Shown in pieces: positions 10,801 through 21,839 of a stretch of 64,000 nucleotides of DNA. This stretch comes from Cylicocyclus nassatus (taxonomy: Eukaryota > Nematoda > Chromadorea > Rhabditida > Strongylidae), in the NCBI GenBank assembly GCA_958299035.1, contig CATQJL010000112.1, forward strand, positions 52,628,463 to 52,692,462. The letters are read 5' to 3'. Within the stretch, counting starts at the first letter, position 1. Every line of letters begins with the position of its first letter. Both the position numbers and the translations under genes were made by a program. The notes beneath the pieces were generated by a model. That model saw only the letters and a program-made list of their open reading frames with translations. It did no database searches and was not told the DNA's origin.

Positions 10801-12637
10801 GAAACCCTAAAGTACAAAATAATATTAGGCTGGTGCAAAAGTTCTTTCCTACCAAATTCAAAAATTCATAACTTGTTGAATTCTCAACGAATTTGCAAGG
10901 TCTGAATTTTGTTTGAAAGCGAATCTCATGCTCTTTGCAAATCTACTTGAACAGTTCGTTAATGTGTATAAATGAAGGAAATAGAAGCTCAAAATCAAAA
11001 TTACTCAAAATTTGAATTTTTCGTGTAGGGTCATAAAAAATCGGAAACTTGCGATAAAAATTGGAGCAGTCACTATTGTAGGCTCTTTCACAAGCTCTTT
11101 CCAACAGTGTAAAGTTTGTGCCATTTGAGAGTCTCTGTGAAAGGTTATGAATTCCCTGAAAAATGCTAAAATAAATCAAATTCGCCATTTTGTATTGCTT
11201 GCTCGAGAATCATAACTTTTCATAGACACGCTCAATCAGCACAAACTTTGCAATGTTAGAAAAAGCTGATGAAAGAACCTACAATACCGACTGCATTTTT
11301 GTTGCAAGTTTCCGATTTGTTATGACGACACGAGAAATTTAAATTTTGAGTGATTCTGGCTACTAGCTTCACCTTTATCTGTTCTCGATAGCGAAAGCTT
11401 CAAGTACTCATGCAAAGAGCATGAGTTCTTCTCTTAAGTATATTTAGACCTTGCAGATTTATTGAGTATTTAACAATTTATGAATTTTTGAATTTGGTGC
11501 GCAAGAACTTTTGCACCAACCTAATAGTTTCAATAAGGAAGCACTTCAAGTACTAACTTGTGTTTCTACTTGGAGTTGGAGAACTTCTAAAAGCATCTCA
11601 TGCTTTTATTTTGTGAAACTATCTACTCATGCACTCAGTTTTTGATCTTTACAGACCATGTAGGTCTGTTGAAATTTATTATCGGTATATACACTTGTCT
11701 TTGATAATCGAGCATGTAAAGAGTGATTCCTACAAGGCAAACTTAAGACTGAGCGCTTTCAATGTCTCAAACGTTACCGATGCTGTTCGGTGAACAACCA
11801 TTGAAACACTAGACATACCCATTACCACAATATTCACCACAACATGCAAGAATATCTGTGTCTGAGATTATCCTCTGCAACAAAAGGTGCTTTCTGTCTT
11901 ATATTTTCATATCGACTTTGTCAAACCTGATCTTGCCCCATGGTTTGTATGCACAATCTATCAGACATGGCTGAAGCTGCAGATACAGCCCAACAAGATC
12001 CTGAAGTATGGATTTATACCACCATAGCTATCATTTCGAGTTCAATTACCGCAATCTGCTTGATCTCTGATAGTCTTTATAGAAACGCACTGGGGCCACT
12101 TTTCTCGAGCATCGAAACTGTAACGCATGTCATGAAATATTCTATGTTCTATGTTCAACATAAACTCTGAAAGGGGACCACATACCTTTCTGGAAGATTC
12201 TCATTCATAACAATCTCCTTTGCTGTTACAGTTCCCTCAGGTCTTTTCAAAAATTTACGATCCATCAGGTATGACTTGAACTTTTCGTACGACATCGTTG
12301 GAACTTCTGCCTGAAAAAAGATTGTGTCGTTACGGCGTGAGCAGATCGTATGTAACTAAATTTGTTGTTTATCTGGTTACCTTGAAGAAATGTTGATTTG
12401 TGTTGAGATAATTAACGACTTCTTGATCCGACATGCGGTTGGCATCTGTGAACATGTAATTTTTCCTGCTGTTTCGTTAAAGTTAAATTGCAGCTATTTC
12501 ACATAAGCTTTCAGCTCCAATGACCTCGAATGTCTTGTGCAAATCTAAAGTGTTTAATAAGCTGCTACGCACTGACCTACAGACATGCCTGAAGCCGGTA
12601 TAAAGAATACGGTCAGCAAAAACAGCATTTTGGCCAT
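7839..12637 (-). CDS. Cathepsin B-like cysteine protease, intact 11-exon gene
   Basis: Family C1A papain-fold protease, made as a secreted zymogen. Eleven exons join in phase to 336 residues: 12577-12637, 12381-12445, 12186-12310, 12050-12117, 11927-12000, 11819-11874, 9710-9791, 9513-9663, 9325-9452, 7989-8109 and 7839-7918. Every intron is GT..AG. Residues 1-18 form a signal peptide ([17 protein letters not shown]). The propeptide runs to about 83. The mature enzyme begins near [10 protein letters not shown]. The oxyanion Gln103 and catalytic Cys109 lie in RDQADCGSCWAV, His281 in [11 protein letters not shown] and Asn301 in SNSWSTDWG. The occluding loop is about residues 184-205. It keeps the C-terminal-carboxylate His (191), but its neighbour in the usual His-His pair is Pro190. 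The C-terminal motif [14 protein letters not shown] is close to, but not identical with, the motif reported for blood-feeding helminths. In hookworms such enzymes act in the gut on haemoglobin; that role is inferred here. Confidence 0.93.
8650..9283. mobile_element. CTAACAAGG-family element inside cathepsin copy 1 intron
   Basis: Inverted arms run from CTAACAAGGAAAGGACCCTC to the complement at 9260-9283. It sits in the intron between the exons ending GVYV and starting QTWG. Copy 3 carries the same insertion (58266-58881). Copy 2 has the uninterrupted sequence near 30630-30650, which gives an empty site. No coding capacity. Confidence 0.85.
10825..11524. mobile_element. Mariner-type MITE in the large intron of cathepsin copy 1
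   Basis: TTAGGCTGGTGCAAAAGTTC begins the element, its complement ends it at CCAACCTAA, and TA flanks both sides (10823-10824 and 11525-11526). Inverted arms of about 330 bp make the whole element a foldback. The orthologous insertion is at 60386-61082 in copy 3. Copy 2 has an empty site at 32175-32185. The TTAGGTTGGTGCAAAAGT end is a classical mariner terminus. Confidence 0.9.
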
Positions 12638-12767
12638 CTGGAAGCAAATATATAACATCAAAAATGTTTTCGGCGAGATTTTTTGATAAAAGTCAGTACA
12701 AACTTACTGTGTTAGAGTATGGATGGTCAGAATCACAACAAATTCCCGCTGCTTCTTAGTATTTATA
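12638..12767 (-). promoter_or_regulatory. Promoter and 5' untranslated intron of cathepsin copy 1
   Basis: On the minus strand a TATAAATA box occupies 12760-12767. A non-coding first exon may run to 12708, where GTAAGTTTG forms a good donor. The acceptor TTGCTTCCAG ends at 12638, immediately before the ATG. That acceptor could equally serve spliced-leader trans-splicing. A TGATAA (12684-12689, plus strand), the type of site bound by the intestinal GATA factor ELT-2 in C. elegans, lies in the intron. In copies 2 and 3 the box reads CATAAATA. Confidence 0.5.
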
Positions 12768-12789
12768 CACTTTCCTAACTTTTTTACAA

Positions 12790-14165
12790 CTTAACTCTTG
12801 CGATAAAGAGATTAGAGAAGAAAGTGATATGGGCGTTCACCAAAAACGAGTCAAAGACTTGCTCCCAAGTTCTTAAAATCAAATTCCTTTGTGGTCATAT
12901 CATTGTTTTGAAGAAAAGGGTGGGGAATGTGTGGTTTCACGTCAAAATCCTAAAATTTTGTTTAGAGGAATGAATGAGATACGTGAGAGTTGCATTATAC
13001 TGTGGGCTAGAGTAATATAAGTCCTCACCACTAAGGTCAAGCTTTTATTTGCGCCTGCGAATTGCTCCTTTCCGTGAGGACAGATTGGCAGCATGTTGCT
13101 GATTGAGATGAAAGATGTTTCAATCGCTGCGCTAACACAAATCGTACATATTCTTCAAAAGTGCAAAACATTTCTATCGTCCCCACATTTTCAAAATCGT
13201 TCCCCATATAGGCTGCGTTCACACTGAGATTAAATGCTGTGCTGGAACTGTTTCCGAACATGCGGACCACGCAGCCATATCTTCCCCAATCAGCGTCACT
13301 TAATCAATTTCTCATGCCAATAAAATAACGACTTTCAATGTCAGCTTGGAATTATGTTTCATTCAGTCATCGAAGAGGTCCAAATCAACAAACAACTAAT
13401 TTTGAAGGTCGAGCCTCCATTTTGTTAAGCCTTGGTGTACATTTTGAATACCTCCTTTTCTCCTGCACTTACCCAGTGTATTTTCATTCTCACAACTTTT
13501 TTGTAACTTTCTTGCGGAAAACACTGAGTGAATTTTGGAGTCTTAGTGACCTTTACCCCAACCTACGGCAAAGCAGACGGGGAATGAGGGGTACTTAGCT
13601 TTTATCGCAGAAGCTTATTTGTTATCATTGTTACGGGCGTTGCCAGTGGATGGCAAAATCATGCCATTACATAAGACGATTAAGATATCCCATCTAGTTA
13701 CTGTAATACAAATAAATGTTTTTGATTATCAGAGATAAGCCCTAGCTTAACCTTCCGTTTGACATCTTCAAATTCTCTAACTAAGCTGTTTTCTTTGTAA
13801 ATGTTTGCAAGCAATTGCTCTCTCCACCTATGACTCAGCGGAGGAGATAAAAAAGTTCAGCAGTTATATGCATGGCTAAAATTAAGCAGTTAGAGATTGT
13901 GCATGGTTTTACATTCAGGTGTTTATATCCTTTCACAGTATCTCCTATCTTCGAGGTGAGGAGTTCAGAGTTTGGGCCAGTTTAATGACGGCTTCTCACT
14001 TCTGAAGAAATAGGCAAAAATTGCCAGCATTGTCAGTGTTGCATTGCTGTCTAAAAAACTTTGAGGATACCAAAAAATTCTGATAGTAGTTTATTCACAT
14101 ACGCTGATCCTGTTAATCGATTTTGTACATGCTTGCTTGTCATACAATGTAACCGAACGATTACA
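12790..14165. other. Block conserved upstream of all three cathepsin copies
   Basis: The stretch is collinear with 33440-34770 and 62350-63764. A minus-strand frame in copy 1 (13037-13270) and copy 2 (33684-33929) shares AFxLSVNAAYMGxDF and FEEYVRF. Frame continuity differs between copies and copy 3 stops early, so it is either an old exon of an upstream gene or chance conservation within a recent duplication. An AATAAA on the minus strand lies near 13044. I recognise no family. Confidence 0.3.
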
Positions 14166-14201
14166 TTGCACACCCCATAACTATCGTTTGATGACAGCGT
14201 C

Positions 14202-14640
14202 TTACCACAATTTAGCCCTCGTTATTTTTGCGGACTGCAAGCGCTCCCGACCTTGTAAGCCAAAGGGCCATATTTCCACGTAAAATCCCAGCAATCCATT
14301 TTCCGAAGTCTCCGTACAAGAAGCGCGACCAATGTCCGGCTCTACCTTAGCTTCGGTTGCAAGGTTGAACACGTCAAAAAGGATGATATCGTATGAGAAG
14401 ATGTGCTGAAACGCAGCAAGGGAATCGAAAAGTCGTCCATTGCGCGCGAGCAGTGCGCTCCGAGCGCCGTCTAAGCCCAATTTCCTCGGCGGGAGAGAAC
14501 TTATCAAGTGGGAGTTGGGCATTGGCATAGTAAGGAGGTGCCATAATAAAATGAGTAAAAATCCAGTATACTCCAAAAACCTGATGGGATAATGTTTGAG
14601 ACTTTATGATACAGCGAGAGTACTTGAGTGATATTAGCAA
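14202..14640 (-). CDS. Hypothetical protein fragment, conserved in block 2
   Basis: Overlapping minus-strand frames (14202-14576, 124 codons; 14374-14640, 88 codons) recur at 34830-35180 and 35002-35244. The frame ending EIWPFGLQGRERLQSAKI is nearly unchanged between copies. The middle (LLARNGRLFDSLAAF in copy 1) is replaced by a shorter segment in copy 2. Which frame is real, if any, cannot be told from sequence alone. No domain is recognised. Confidence 0.25.
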
Positions 14641-14895
14641 CTGTGTGATTAAATAAAGTTTTAATTTTTAAATTGTTAAAGCATGTATTCTTCCTTGAAT
14701 ATACTAATTTCTGTCCTTTTATTCTACGTTGTAGCTGTCCATCAAGTAGGGATACCCTGAACAACAAAGGACAATGTAGCAGTAGTGATCAAACAATGGG
14801 ACCCACTTGGGACATCTTTGTCACACAAGTCCATGGTCTTTCTCGTAATTGAGAGTCAGCCTAGCCTTGCCAGTCGACAGCTCATGTGATCGGTT

Positions 14896-15084
14896 ATGGC
14901 CTTGAAAAATAAACTCCCAAAATTAGTTAGCGTACTCAATGCGAGCGAACCTGCCACGAAACAAGAAGAAGTTATGTTGCCGTTTTCGAAATTAGCTAAA
15001 GCTTTCCAACCACTTTTCGAGGAGGGTATTGAAGAGTTTAAGTTGGTGAACACTGCCTCAAATCTTGAAATAAAGGAGGATTAA
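14896..15084 (+). CDS. Hypothetical 62-residue protein, conserved in block 2
   Basis: The frame begins MALKNKLPKLVSVLNASEPA and continues ATKQEEVMLPFSKLAKAFQP before stopping at 15084. The same frame occurs at 35501-35689 with scattered substitutions and no indel, which mildly favours selection or recency. A stop lies just 5' of the ATG in the same frame. No family is recognised, and it may be a partial exon. Copy 3 does not reach this region within the window. Confidence 0.3.
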   Translation: MALKNKLPKLVSVLNASEPATKQEEVMLPFSKLAKAFQPLFEEGIEEFKLVNTASNLEIKED

Positions 15085-15239
15085 CAAAAAGACGTGTTAA
15101 ACTTTCGGAACGGCATGAGTTTTCATAAGCTGTAAATTGTAGAAGTTGTATGTTTATTGATAGCTCGGCAAAAATAAGACAAATGGCAAATGGTATGGTG
15201 ACACATGGCAAATGATATTTTCCCATTGCTCACGTCAAA

Positions 15240-15694
15240 AAGCATCCAAAAGGTTGATAAAACCCTGTCGCTTCCGATCTAGCTGAAAAACCGCAGAAAT
15301 TCTTACTCAGCGCAGGTTTCTGGAGCGAAATACATGTGAAAGCACTTTTAAACAAAAAAACATAAAATCAGTTCTTTTTGGAGATATGACACACCTTGAC
15401 TAAGCAACTGTTTAACACTTTTGAATGCGTACCTGCCTAAAAAAATTTGGAAGCTAGAAAATGCTTTAATTAGTAAAAACTCGGGTGGACCTATGATCTT
15501 GACCGGCCTTCAAGCCTGCTTTCTCAAAATTTTTGATTGTTTCTTATAACCAAACGAAAACGAGACTCATTTTGTTGACTGATGGCAGGTTGGTAAACAA
15601 ACCGCTGTACCAAATCTTGGAACATTTTATTGACAACAGAGTGAGCTATGGCATTTTTTTTAGAGTGGATCTATAATTTTGTCCAGCACACTGT
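15240..15694. mobile_element. Tc1-like terminal remnant
   Basis: Same repeat as 7180-7635, ending GTCCAGCACACTGTA near 15694. It includes the internal near-terminus (ATGATCTTGACCGGCCTTC) at about 15490. No transposase frame. Confidence 0.55.
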
Positions 15695-15986
15695 ACGACT
15701 AAAACCAGAAAGTTAGCGAGAGGAAACTCTACTAGCTGTCAGGAAAAGCTTCTTACTTAAAAAGTATTAGCATGCTTACCCGGCTCCGCACGGTTCTGTC
15801 AAAACACTGTAATAAACACTGTCCCATCCCTACCCCTGCACAGCTTTCCCTGTGCCAACTTCTACAATTCATTTCCCGTTCCCTGTGATGCTTTCGAAGT
15901 CAGCATGCCCACTTGCCCCCTGTGCCAACTCTCAGCTCTTCAGCTCAAATTTTGAAAAAATCGATAAAATCGATAAAAGTAACAGG

Positions 15987-18000
15987 CAGTGGCGTACCGA
16001 GGGGGAGGCCCCCCGAAAATGGGTCGCGAAATTTTTGAAAGTTACTTATATGGGTTATTTGTTTTGTGATCCCTGTGATTATGATTTGAGTGATTTGTTA
16101 ATACTTCTAAATAATTAAATTAATTTTTAAAAATTTTTAAAAATTCAAATTAGCCTTGTAAAAAAATTCGTTTCTGGGGCGTGGCTGAAGCCACGCCCCC
16201 TTTTCTTAGGTTTTAGGGGTTGGGGATCCCCAAAAATTTTGAGAAGTGCCAATAAAATTTTTTCGGAGTGCGTGGCTAACGCCACGCACCTTCATTCGAA
16301 AAAATTTTTGTCGCGCCCCCCCGAGCGGAAATCCTGGGCCTGTAGTAAACCCCCCGGACGTCGTGACGTATAGCTCGGAGTATGCTGTGACATGTGCTGA
16401 CTATCATGGAGCGAGGCTGGCAAAGCGGCTATCGTTTATCATTGCCGGCGGATGCGATCGATGCGTAGCGTCAGGGTAGTCGCACTTTGTCGCGATATGT
16501 CGCGACATATCGCGACATATAGCGACATATTGCGACATGTCGTGACGAACAAGACGGCGAAATACTTTGTCCATCATAGAGACGCAGAGACATAGCGCAA
16601 GACTAGAGCTCGACTACGCCAACCTCGCAATAGGTCGCACATGCACACAGTTCTCTATAACGCACGTCAACCGCAATCAATATCAACAGCTGATAAGCGC
16701 CTAACTGTTCGAGCAATGCGCCTCTCCCTATTCTCCAAGTACTTCTGCTGCTGCCGCTTTGGTATTTGAAAAAAGGTGAGTTTATTTTAACTAAAAAGTA
16801 TGTTAGACTCATACTTAGCCATATTTTTCGTACTTATGCAGTTTTTCTTCTTTATTTTTGCTATGCACCTTGTTTGAGCAAAAAGTCCCTTCTTTGTGCC
16901 AAACTTTCGCAAATTCTTGATCTTTTCATCATTCTTGGCAGTTTCGACCACATATCTTTGCTGGTTGCTGTTCGTTAGCCATGCACCTCTCGTTTCCTTT
17001 CGTGTTTATGAGAAAGGACCGTCTGGCGTTATGGCTAATGGAATAGCCCATTTTTGAACGGACTGAATGCTGATGATAATATTTTGATTTTTCTTGTACA
17101 CTTTCAATATGTATTCTACTTTAAATTCCATTTTCTTTCAAAAAGAAAATTCTAATTCACGTTCCTTTGCAAAATTCAGTTTGCCAGCAAAAAAAGATAG
17201 TGTCGCCTGGAACTTGTACCCCCAACGTCTAGCACACCAGCCTCTCACACTGGCACTGCGCTAACTACAAGCTATGCTGAGTTGTTGAGCTGTTTCGCAA
17301 TAATTGCAAAAGTAGTAGCTAACCCTTCAACAATACTTACGGATAAGGCATGCATATCGTTTTCCCATACTGATTTGCTGCAACTGCTCTATTTGCTACA
17401 TGTATCCTCTCCCTAGCAAAGCACGGCGTAGTAGCATACAGCGCAGCAAATGTGCGCGCTGCTAGACCATCTGTGTCTTGGCACGGAGCTGGCACGAATC
17501 TGGCACGGGCTGACACGCTCAATTTTTATTGAGGGCAACAGTCAAATATGGTCCTGCCATAGCGGATAATGGCGCTTCTTACAGCATGGTGTACAAAGAT
17601 AAGCATAATTCTGCAACAGACATAGATCAACTGCGTTTTCCTATCAATATTGATGAACATGAGATAATGAGTCAAAATATGGAGAAAAAGGCGCGCACAC
17701 GCGAGGATAGTTAGTTATTGGATTTCCTTTGATTGATTTACCTGCTCTGGCAAGCATAGTAAACTACATTCTTGCTTTGCTAAGCAAATACCCCACGGCA
17801 TATCTGTACTCATAGCGCAGCGCGTGTGACCGCTGTTGTCGCGGTCATCAGCGGTTCAATGACGCGCGGAGGCGCTCGTTTTGCGGCGCCCTGCGGATAG
17901 CTCGCTATAGTCTTGCGAGATACTCCGAGCTATCACGACATAGTCCCTCTATGTTGTGACAACCACGAGGGGTTTACTACGGGCCCTGGGTACGCCACTG
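15987..18000. mobile_element. Complete hAT-like non-autonomous element, 2014 bp
   Basis: It is bounded by CAGTGGCGTACC and GGTACGCCACTG and flanked by a perfect 8-bp duplication GTAACAGG (15979-15986 and 18001-18008). The cathepsin block 2 equivalent (36926-36938) shows the uninterrupted site. CAG..CTG ends with an 8-bp duplication are the signature of hAT transposons. Sub-terminal sequence GGGCCTGTAGTAAACCCC recurs inverted at both ends (16335 and about 17970). Only short frames are present, none resembling a transposase, so it would need a partner in trans. Confidence 0.92.
16489..16548. repeat. Decamer array within the hAT-like element
   Basis: Six imperfect tandem copies of TATCGCGACA, itself nearly palindromic (TCGCGA core), lie about 500 bp from the left end of the hAT-like element. 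Clustered short sub-terminal motifs are often transposase-binding sites in hAT elements; that function is inferred. Confidence 0.7.
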
Positions 18001-18164
18001 GTAACAGGTAATACCAAAAATCAATATTGTATTTGGATTCGCCATGCTCACTTACCCCCTGTGCCAACTCCCAGCCCTGTAGCTCAAACTTTGCAAAAAA
18101 TCGATAAAATCGATAAAACGATAACATCGGAAACTACAGTCGAATAAATTCGTGTGATCATGTG

Positions 18165-18420
18165 TGACAAAAAATTTAGGAAGCTAGGAAGTGCTTCAAT
18201 CACTAAAAACTCCAGGTGGACCTATAATTTTGATCAGCCTTCAAGCCTGCTTTTTTCAAAATATTTGATTTTTCTTGAATAACCAAACAAAAGCGAAACT
18301 ATTGTTGACTGATAGTGGGCAGGTAAACACACCGCTGTACCAAATCTTGGAACATTTCATTGACAACAGAGTGAGTTATGGCATTTTTTAGAGTAAATCT
18401 ATATTTGTCCAGCACTGTAT
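18165..18420. mobile_element. Tc1-like terminal remnant
   Basis: Shorter copy of the repeat at 7180-7635, ending TATATTTGTCCAGCACTGTA. It is shared with 38045-38075 of block 2. Confidence 0.55.
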
Positions 18421-18708
18421 AATAATCGATAAAGTGAATACATCCGTTATTGAGAGTAGAAGAGTTTTAGATAAAAGTTGACCACGTACTATTATAGTTG
18501 TGTATTTAAAAAAGAAAATGCGCTCCTTACATCTACTAAACAGCGTAAAGTTATGGAGGTCGTTACCGCAATTAAAATTTCAAAACACATCTTCCAACGT
18601 GGTCACGAGTCAAAAGCCTTCCCTCGTAGGTTGGACACGACAAAAAAAAAATTCTTTCTATTGAAAAGTGGAAAATGCAAAAATAAGTAACATCCAGTAA
18701 AATTACTT

Positions 18709-21218
18709 TATACATGCCTGACTCTAAACTTTTCATCGCCAAAAATTTAAGCCTAGTCTCGTAATTGGGCATTTCAATATAATTGAACTTCCGTCGGCAC
18801 CTCATATATATTGGGTTGTTTCAAAAGTTCTACCCGTGTTCGAACTTTGACTTTGATTTACCGTAGCTTTTCTCAGAAATAATCTTTGCAATTGCTATAA
18901 ACTGTATAACAATCTGCATATCTTTGGCTATTCTGCGCACCCTTTAAGATTAATACAGTAACAGTGGAGAAGATTGTATAGGCGAAAAATCGAGGGACAT
19001 TTCCTTGCAGAAACCATCACTTTGCAAAAGCATAAATTTATTTGAAATATAGCTGAGTTGCACAAGCACTGCTCACAGTGTAGCCCATAGTCGACTGAGC
19101 AGTTCCGCTAATTTTGGATTTCATCAAACTCTTTCATAAAAATTTTATGCTGAAAAGTCCGAAAGGACCCACTTATTTTGCTCTTTCTGAGGCTTCAAAA
19201 AATGCAATTTTTGATATTTTCGATTTTGTTCGCCGTTGACAAACCAGGAAATCTTTTCGCTCTCTTAATAGCAATTGTTCTAGCTCTAACCTTACTATAT
19301 AGAGTGAAAGTTCCGCGATTGCAATATGTTTATGATTTTTATGCGACTTGAAGGAACCATAAAGACAGGTTATTTTTGAGGTAAAAACTTGTAAGTTCCA
19401 AATTTTTCTGAAATCGTATCTCTGTAAGCGTTTCGTAGCACAAGTTTCCTGCAAACATTGTGTATGTTTTGAATAAAATTTTTCCTTTAGCTGTAGATTT
19501 CACGGCGATAAAACAAAGATGAAAATTTTACATTTGTTTCGCTGTCCTTTCAAAGTACGCAACCACAAAGCGAACAAAGATCTATGAAGACGAAAATATG
19601 CATGAAAAACTAGAAGAAAAGAGCTTTTGACTGATTCAAGCATGTTTATAAAAAATGGTTTCTTCCTCCAAAGTCGACAATTCGGAAAAGGTATTGGAAA
19701 CGGGTAGAACTTTTGAAACAACCCAATAGTATTCGAGTGAACGTTCAGTTTGTTAAGCTTTCTCCAATTCACGTATATTCTTTCTTGAAAAAGGACTTTA
19801 TACAACAGACCATCTAAGTGAGGCAAAACGTAGGCATTATCCCGTTTGAGAATCGAGGGATTATCGGTATGTACACTGCGGAAAATAGCAAATAATTCTG
19901 AAAGTGCTTTGTTGACTGCACAATCAATATGATTGGCAAAATTCAATTCAGAATCTACGAGTTCACCCACATCCATGGCATTAGAGCAGTTCTTCAACCT
20001 AATTCCGTCTATCTCATAAACTGGGAAGTCATCATCTCCAAAATGCATTACAAAGCTTTTTTTCAAGTTTACAGGTATTTCAGAGCAAGCAGCCCATTCC
20101 GTTTCCAAGAGGAGCTTTTATTGCTGAACAGGCCTTTATTATAGTTGTCAAAACTTCCGTATTATATCGTCAAGATGGACGGAAGTTCAGCAGCGTATAG
20201 TATGAAGAGTAATGGAGAAATGCTCCTTGCAAAACACTACTTGTACAAAGTCGCCGTTCAGAAAAATGGTGTTCAACTTTGACCGTCATGCCTCTGCTAT
20301 GTAAGTACGATTTCAACCAATTCAAAAGGTTTTCTCTCAAACCAGTTTGTTCTAGTCTGTACAAAAAAGCTAAAAGCTTTTCATGATGAACCCTAAACTC
20401 AAACGCCTTGGAGAGATCAACGTAAACCACATCAACAGAGATACCACTATTGGGTGCCAAATTCCACTCAAAAACAGAGTCCGCAAGACTAGTGGTAGTG
20501 GATGATCCTTCCATAAAACTATGTTGATCGATAGGGGATCACATTAAGCCTTTCAAGCCACGATCAGTCTAGTACGCAGGACTTTTTCCATCAACGGCCG
20601 TAGTAATCAAACTAATGGGCCATCTGAAAGCAGGCGTGGGTTGGAGACTTAGTTATCACTGTAATTCCTCCTTCCAAATCTGCGGCACCTCAAGGAGCAT
20701 CATTGATATGTTAGAGATATGGGTAAGAGGTTCACAAAGAAATGAAGCACATTTTTTGAAAACAATCTGTGGAATCCCATCAAACGATTCTCTAAGAAAC
20801 GGTTTCAATTTGGTCAAATCTAGACCTCTGGAGGACTAAAATAAACGTTCGATAAAGACCGGCGACTAGTAGAGGTGGGTGCGAAACAACCCAAGCGTTC
20901 AATTAGGTCACTGGAATCGAAAATTCCGGAGAAATAACGGGCTAAGGCATGTGCTTTTCCTGCATCCGTGTAAGAGGTACAACCGGTTTGGTCAGTTATG
21001 GACGGCAGATGACGATTTGCTTTGATTTTTTCATTTATATATTCAAAGAAGAATTTTGAATTTGCTTTTCTAGCCAGATTTAGCTCTCGATTGGATGAAT
21101 ATTTCTTGAAATGGTAATCGGTATCCTGGCATATTTTCTTGTACATAAGATTGGATGAAAGATTTAGCATATGATTAGACATTTTTTCCATCTGCACAAA
21201 AAAATTGAACTGCTCCAG
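18709..21218 (-). pseudogene. CR1/jockey-type non-LTR reverse transcriptase remnant
   Basis: Read on the minus strand, the order is that of a non-LTR ORF2. First comes a linker (NRELNLARKANSKFFFEYIN, about 21060). Next is reverse transcriptase with VVYVDLSKAFEFRVHHEKLL (about 20420), where the usual F-D is F-E, and LLNWLKSYLHSRG. Then comes VDSELNFANHIDCAVNKAL (about 19940), and finally the tail MPNYETRLKFLAMKSLES near 18740. The Y-x-D-D box is not readable and frames are broken (stops and a shift around 20520-20830). A mariner-type MITE (18811-19726) splits it. It lacks the final C-terminal part, ending at 18709 against the cathepsin block. Dead. Confidence 0.8.
18811..19726. mobile_element. 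Mariner-type MITE inserted in the reverse transcriptase
   Basis: The ends are TTGGGTTGTTTCAAAAGTTC and its complement, with TA on both sides (18809-18810 and 19727-19728). The paralogous plus-strand fragment at 21465-21485 preserves the uninterrupted target (CTCGAATACTATATATGAGG), which proves the boundaries and the TA duplication. The 916-bp interior has no recognisable transposase. Confidence 0.92.
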
Positions 21219-21835
21219 TGCCATGGATATGGGTGTACTCGTAGATTCTGAATTGAATTTTGCCAATCATATTGATTATGCAGTCAACAAAGCATTTTTA
21301 GAATTATTTGCTATTTTCCGCAATGTATATAACGATAATCCCTTGATTCTTACGACTTTATAATGCCTACGTTCTCCCTCCTTAGAATACTCTTCTGTTG
21401 TGTGGAGTCCTTTTTCAAAAAAGACATACGTGAATTGGAGAAAGTTCAACAAACGTTCACTCGAATACTATATATGAGGTGCCGACGGAGTTTCAATTAT
21501 ATTGAAATGCCCAATTATGAGAGTAGGCTCAACTTTTTGGCGATGAAAAGTTTGGAGTTAGGCGCGTATTTTTGGATCTTATCTTTGCCTTTCGACTTAT
21601 CCGCAAAGAGCTTAGGATCAATGCGAGTAAATATTGGATTTCCAGACCGACCAGTAGAAATGGTGGGTTTCACATTTATTATTCACGTATTCAAAGAAAA
21701 CGTTTTCGTTTCGTGTCCGACAGTTTCCTTTTTAGAATTCCACGATGGCTTTGTACACTACCGTGTAATAGGCTGCAAGCCGAGCATGTAGCTACTTTCA
21801 AACATAGAATCAGTACACTTGACTACAAGTGAAAT
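21219..21835 (+). pseudogene. CR1/jockey-type reverse transcriptase 3' fragment
   Basis: This plus-strand copy overlaps the minus-strand element in content. It starts at AMDMGVLVDSELNFANHIDY and continues through KKDIRELEKVQQTFTRILYM and MPNYESRLNFLAMKSLE. It then supplies the missing C-terminus, ending FKHRISTLDYK with a stop at 21830-21832. Frames are interrupted near 21360 and 21570. It abuts the 5' end of the minus-strand fragment head to head. The shared stretch exceeds 300 bp, so a simple twin-priming inversion does not explain the pair. Confidence 0.75.
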
Positions 21836-21839
21836 ACTC

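Larger units (their letters stand above)
6835..18708. repeat. Duplicated cathepsin block, copy 1
   Basis: This segment matches 28035-38361 and, from about 7190, also 57033-63764. Order is conserved: Tc1-like end, GAAT microsatellite, cathepsin B gene, upstream block, small ORFs, second Tc1-like end, then a tail ending at TAAAATTACTTTAT (18708 and 38361). Copy 1 carries an extra hAT-like insertion (15987-18000). The right junction abuts a reverse transcriptase fragment that is absent from copy 2 at that point. Confidence 0.75.

Noticed and set aside
14856..15053. Minus-strand frame MFTNLNSSIPSSKSGWKALA opposite the 62-residue plus ORF
   Set aside because: It is the complement of 14896-15084. 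Both strands are open in both blocks, so I kept only the plus frame and gave it low confidence.
20820..21266. Start of the minus-strand frame at 21266 as the retroelement N-terminus
   Set aside because: The first codons (MAKFNSES) are the antisense of the plus-strand fragment. Genuine linker sequence begins only below about 21218.
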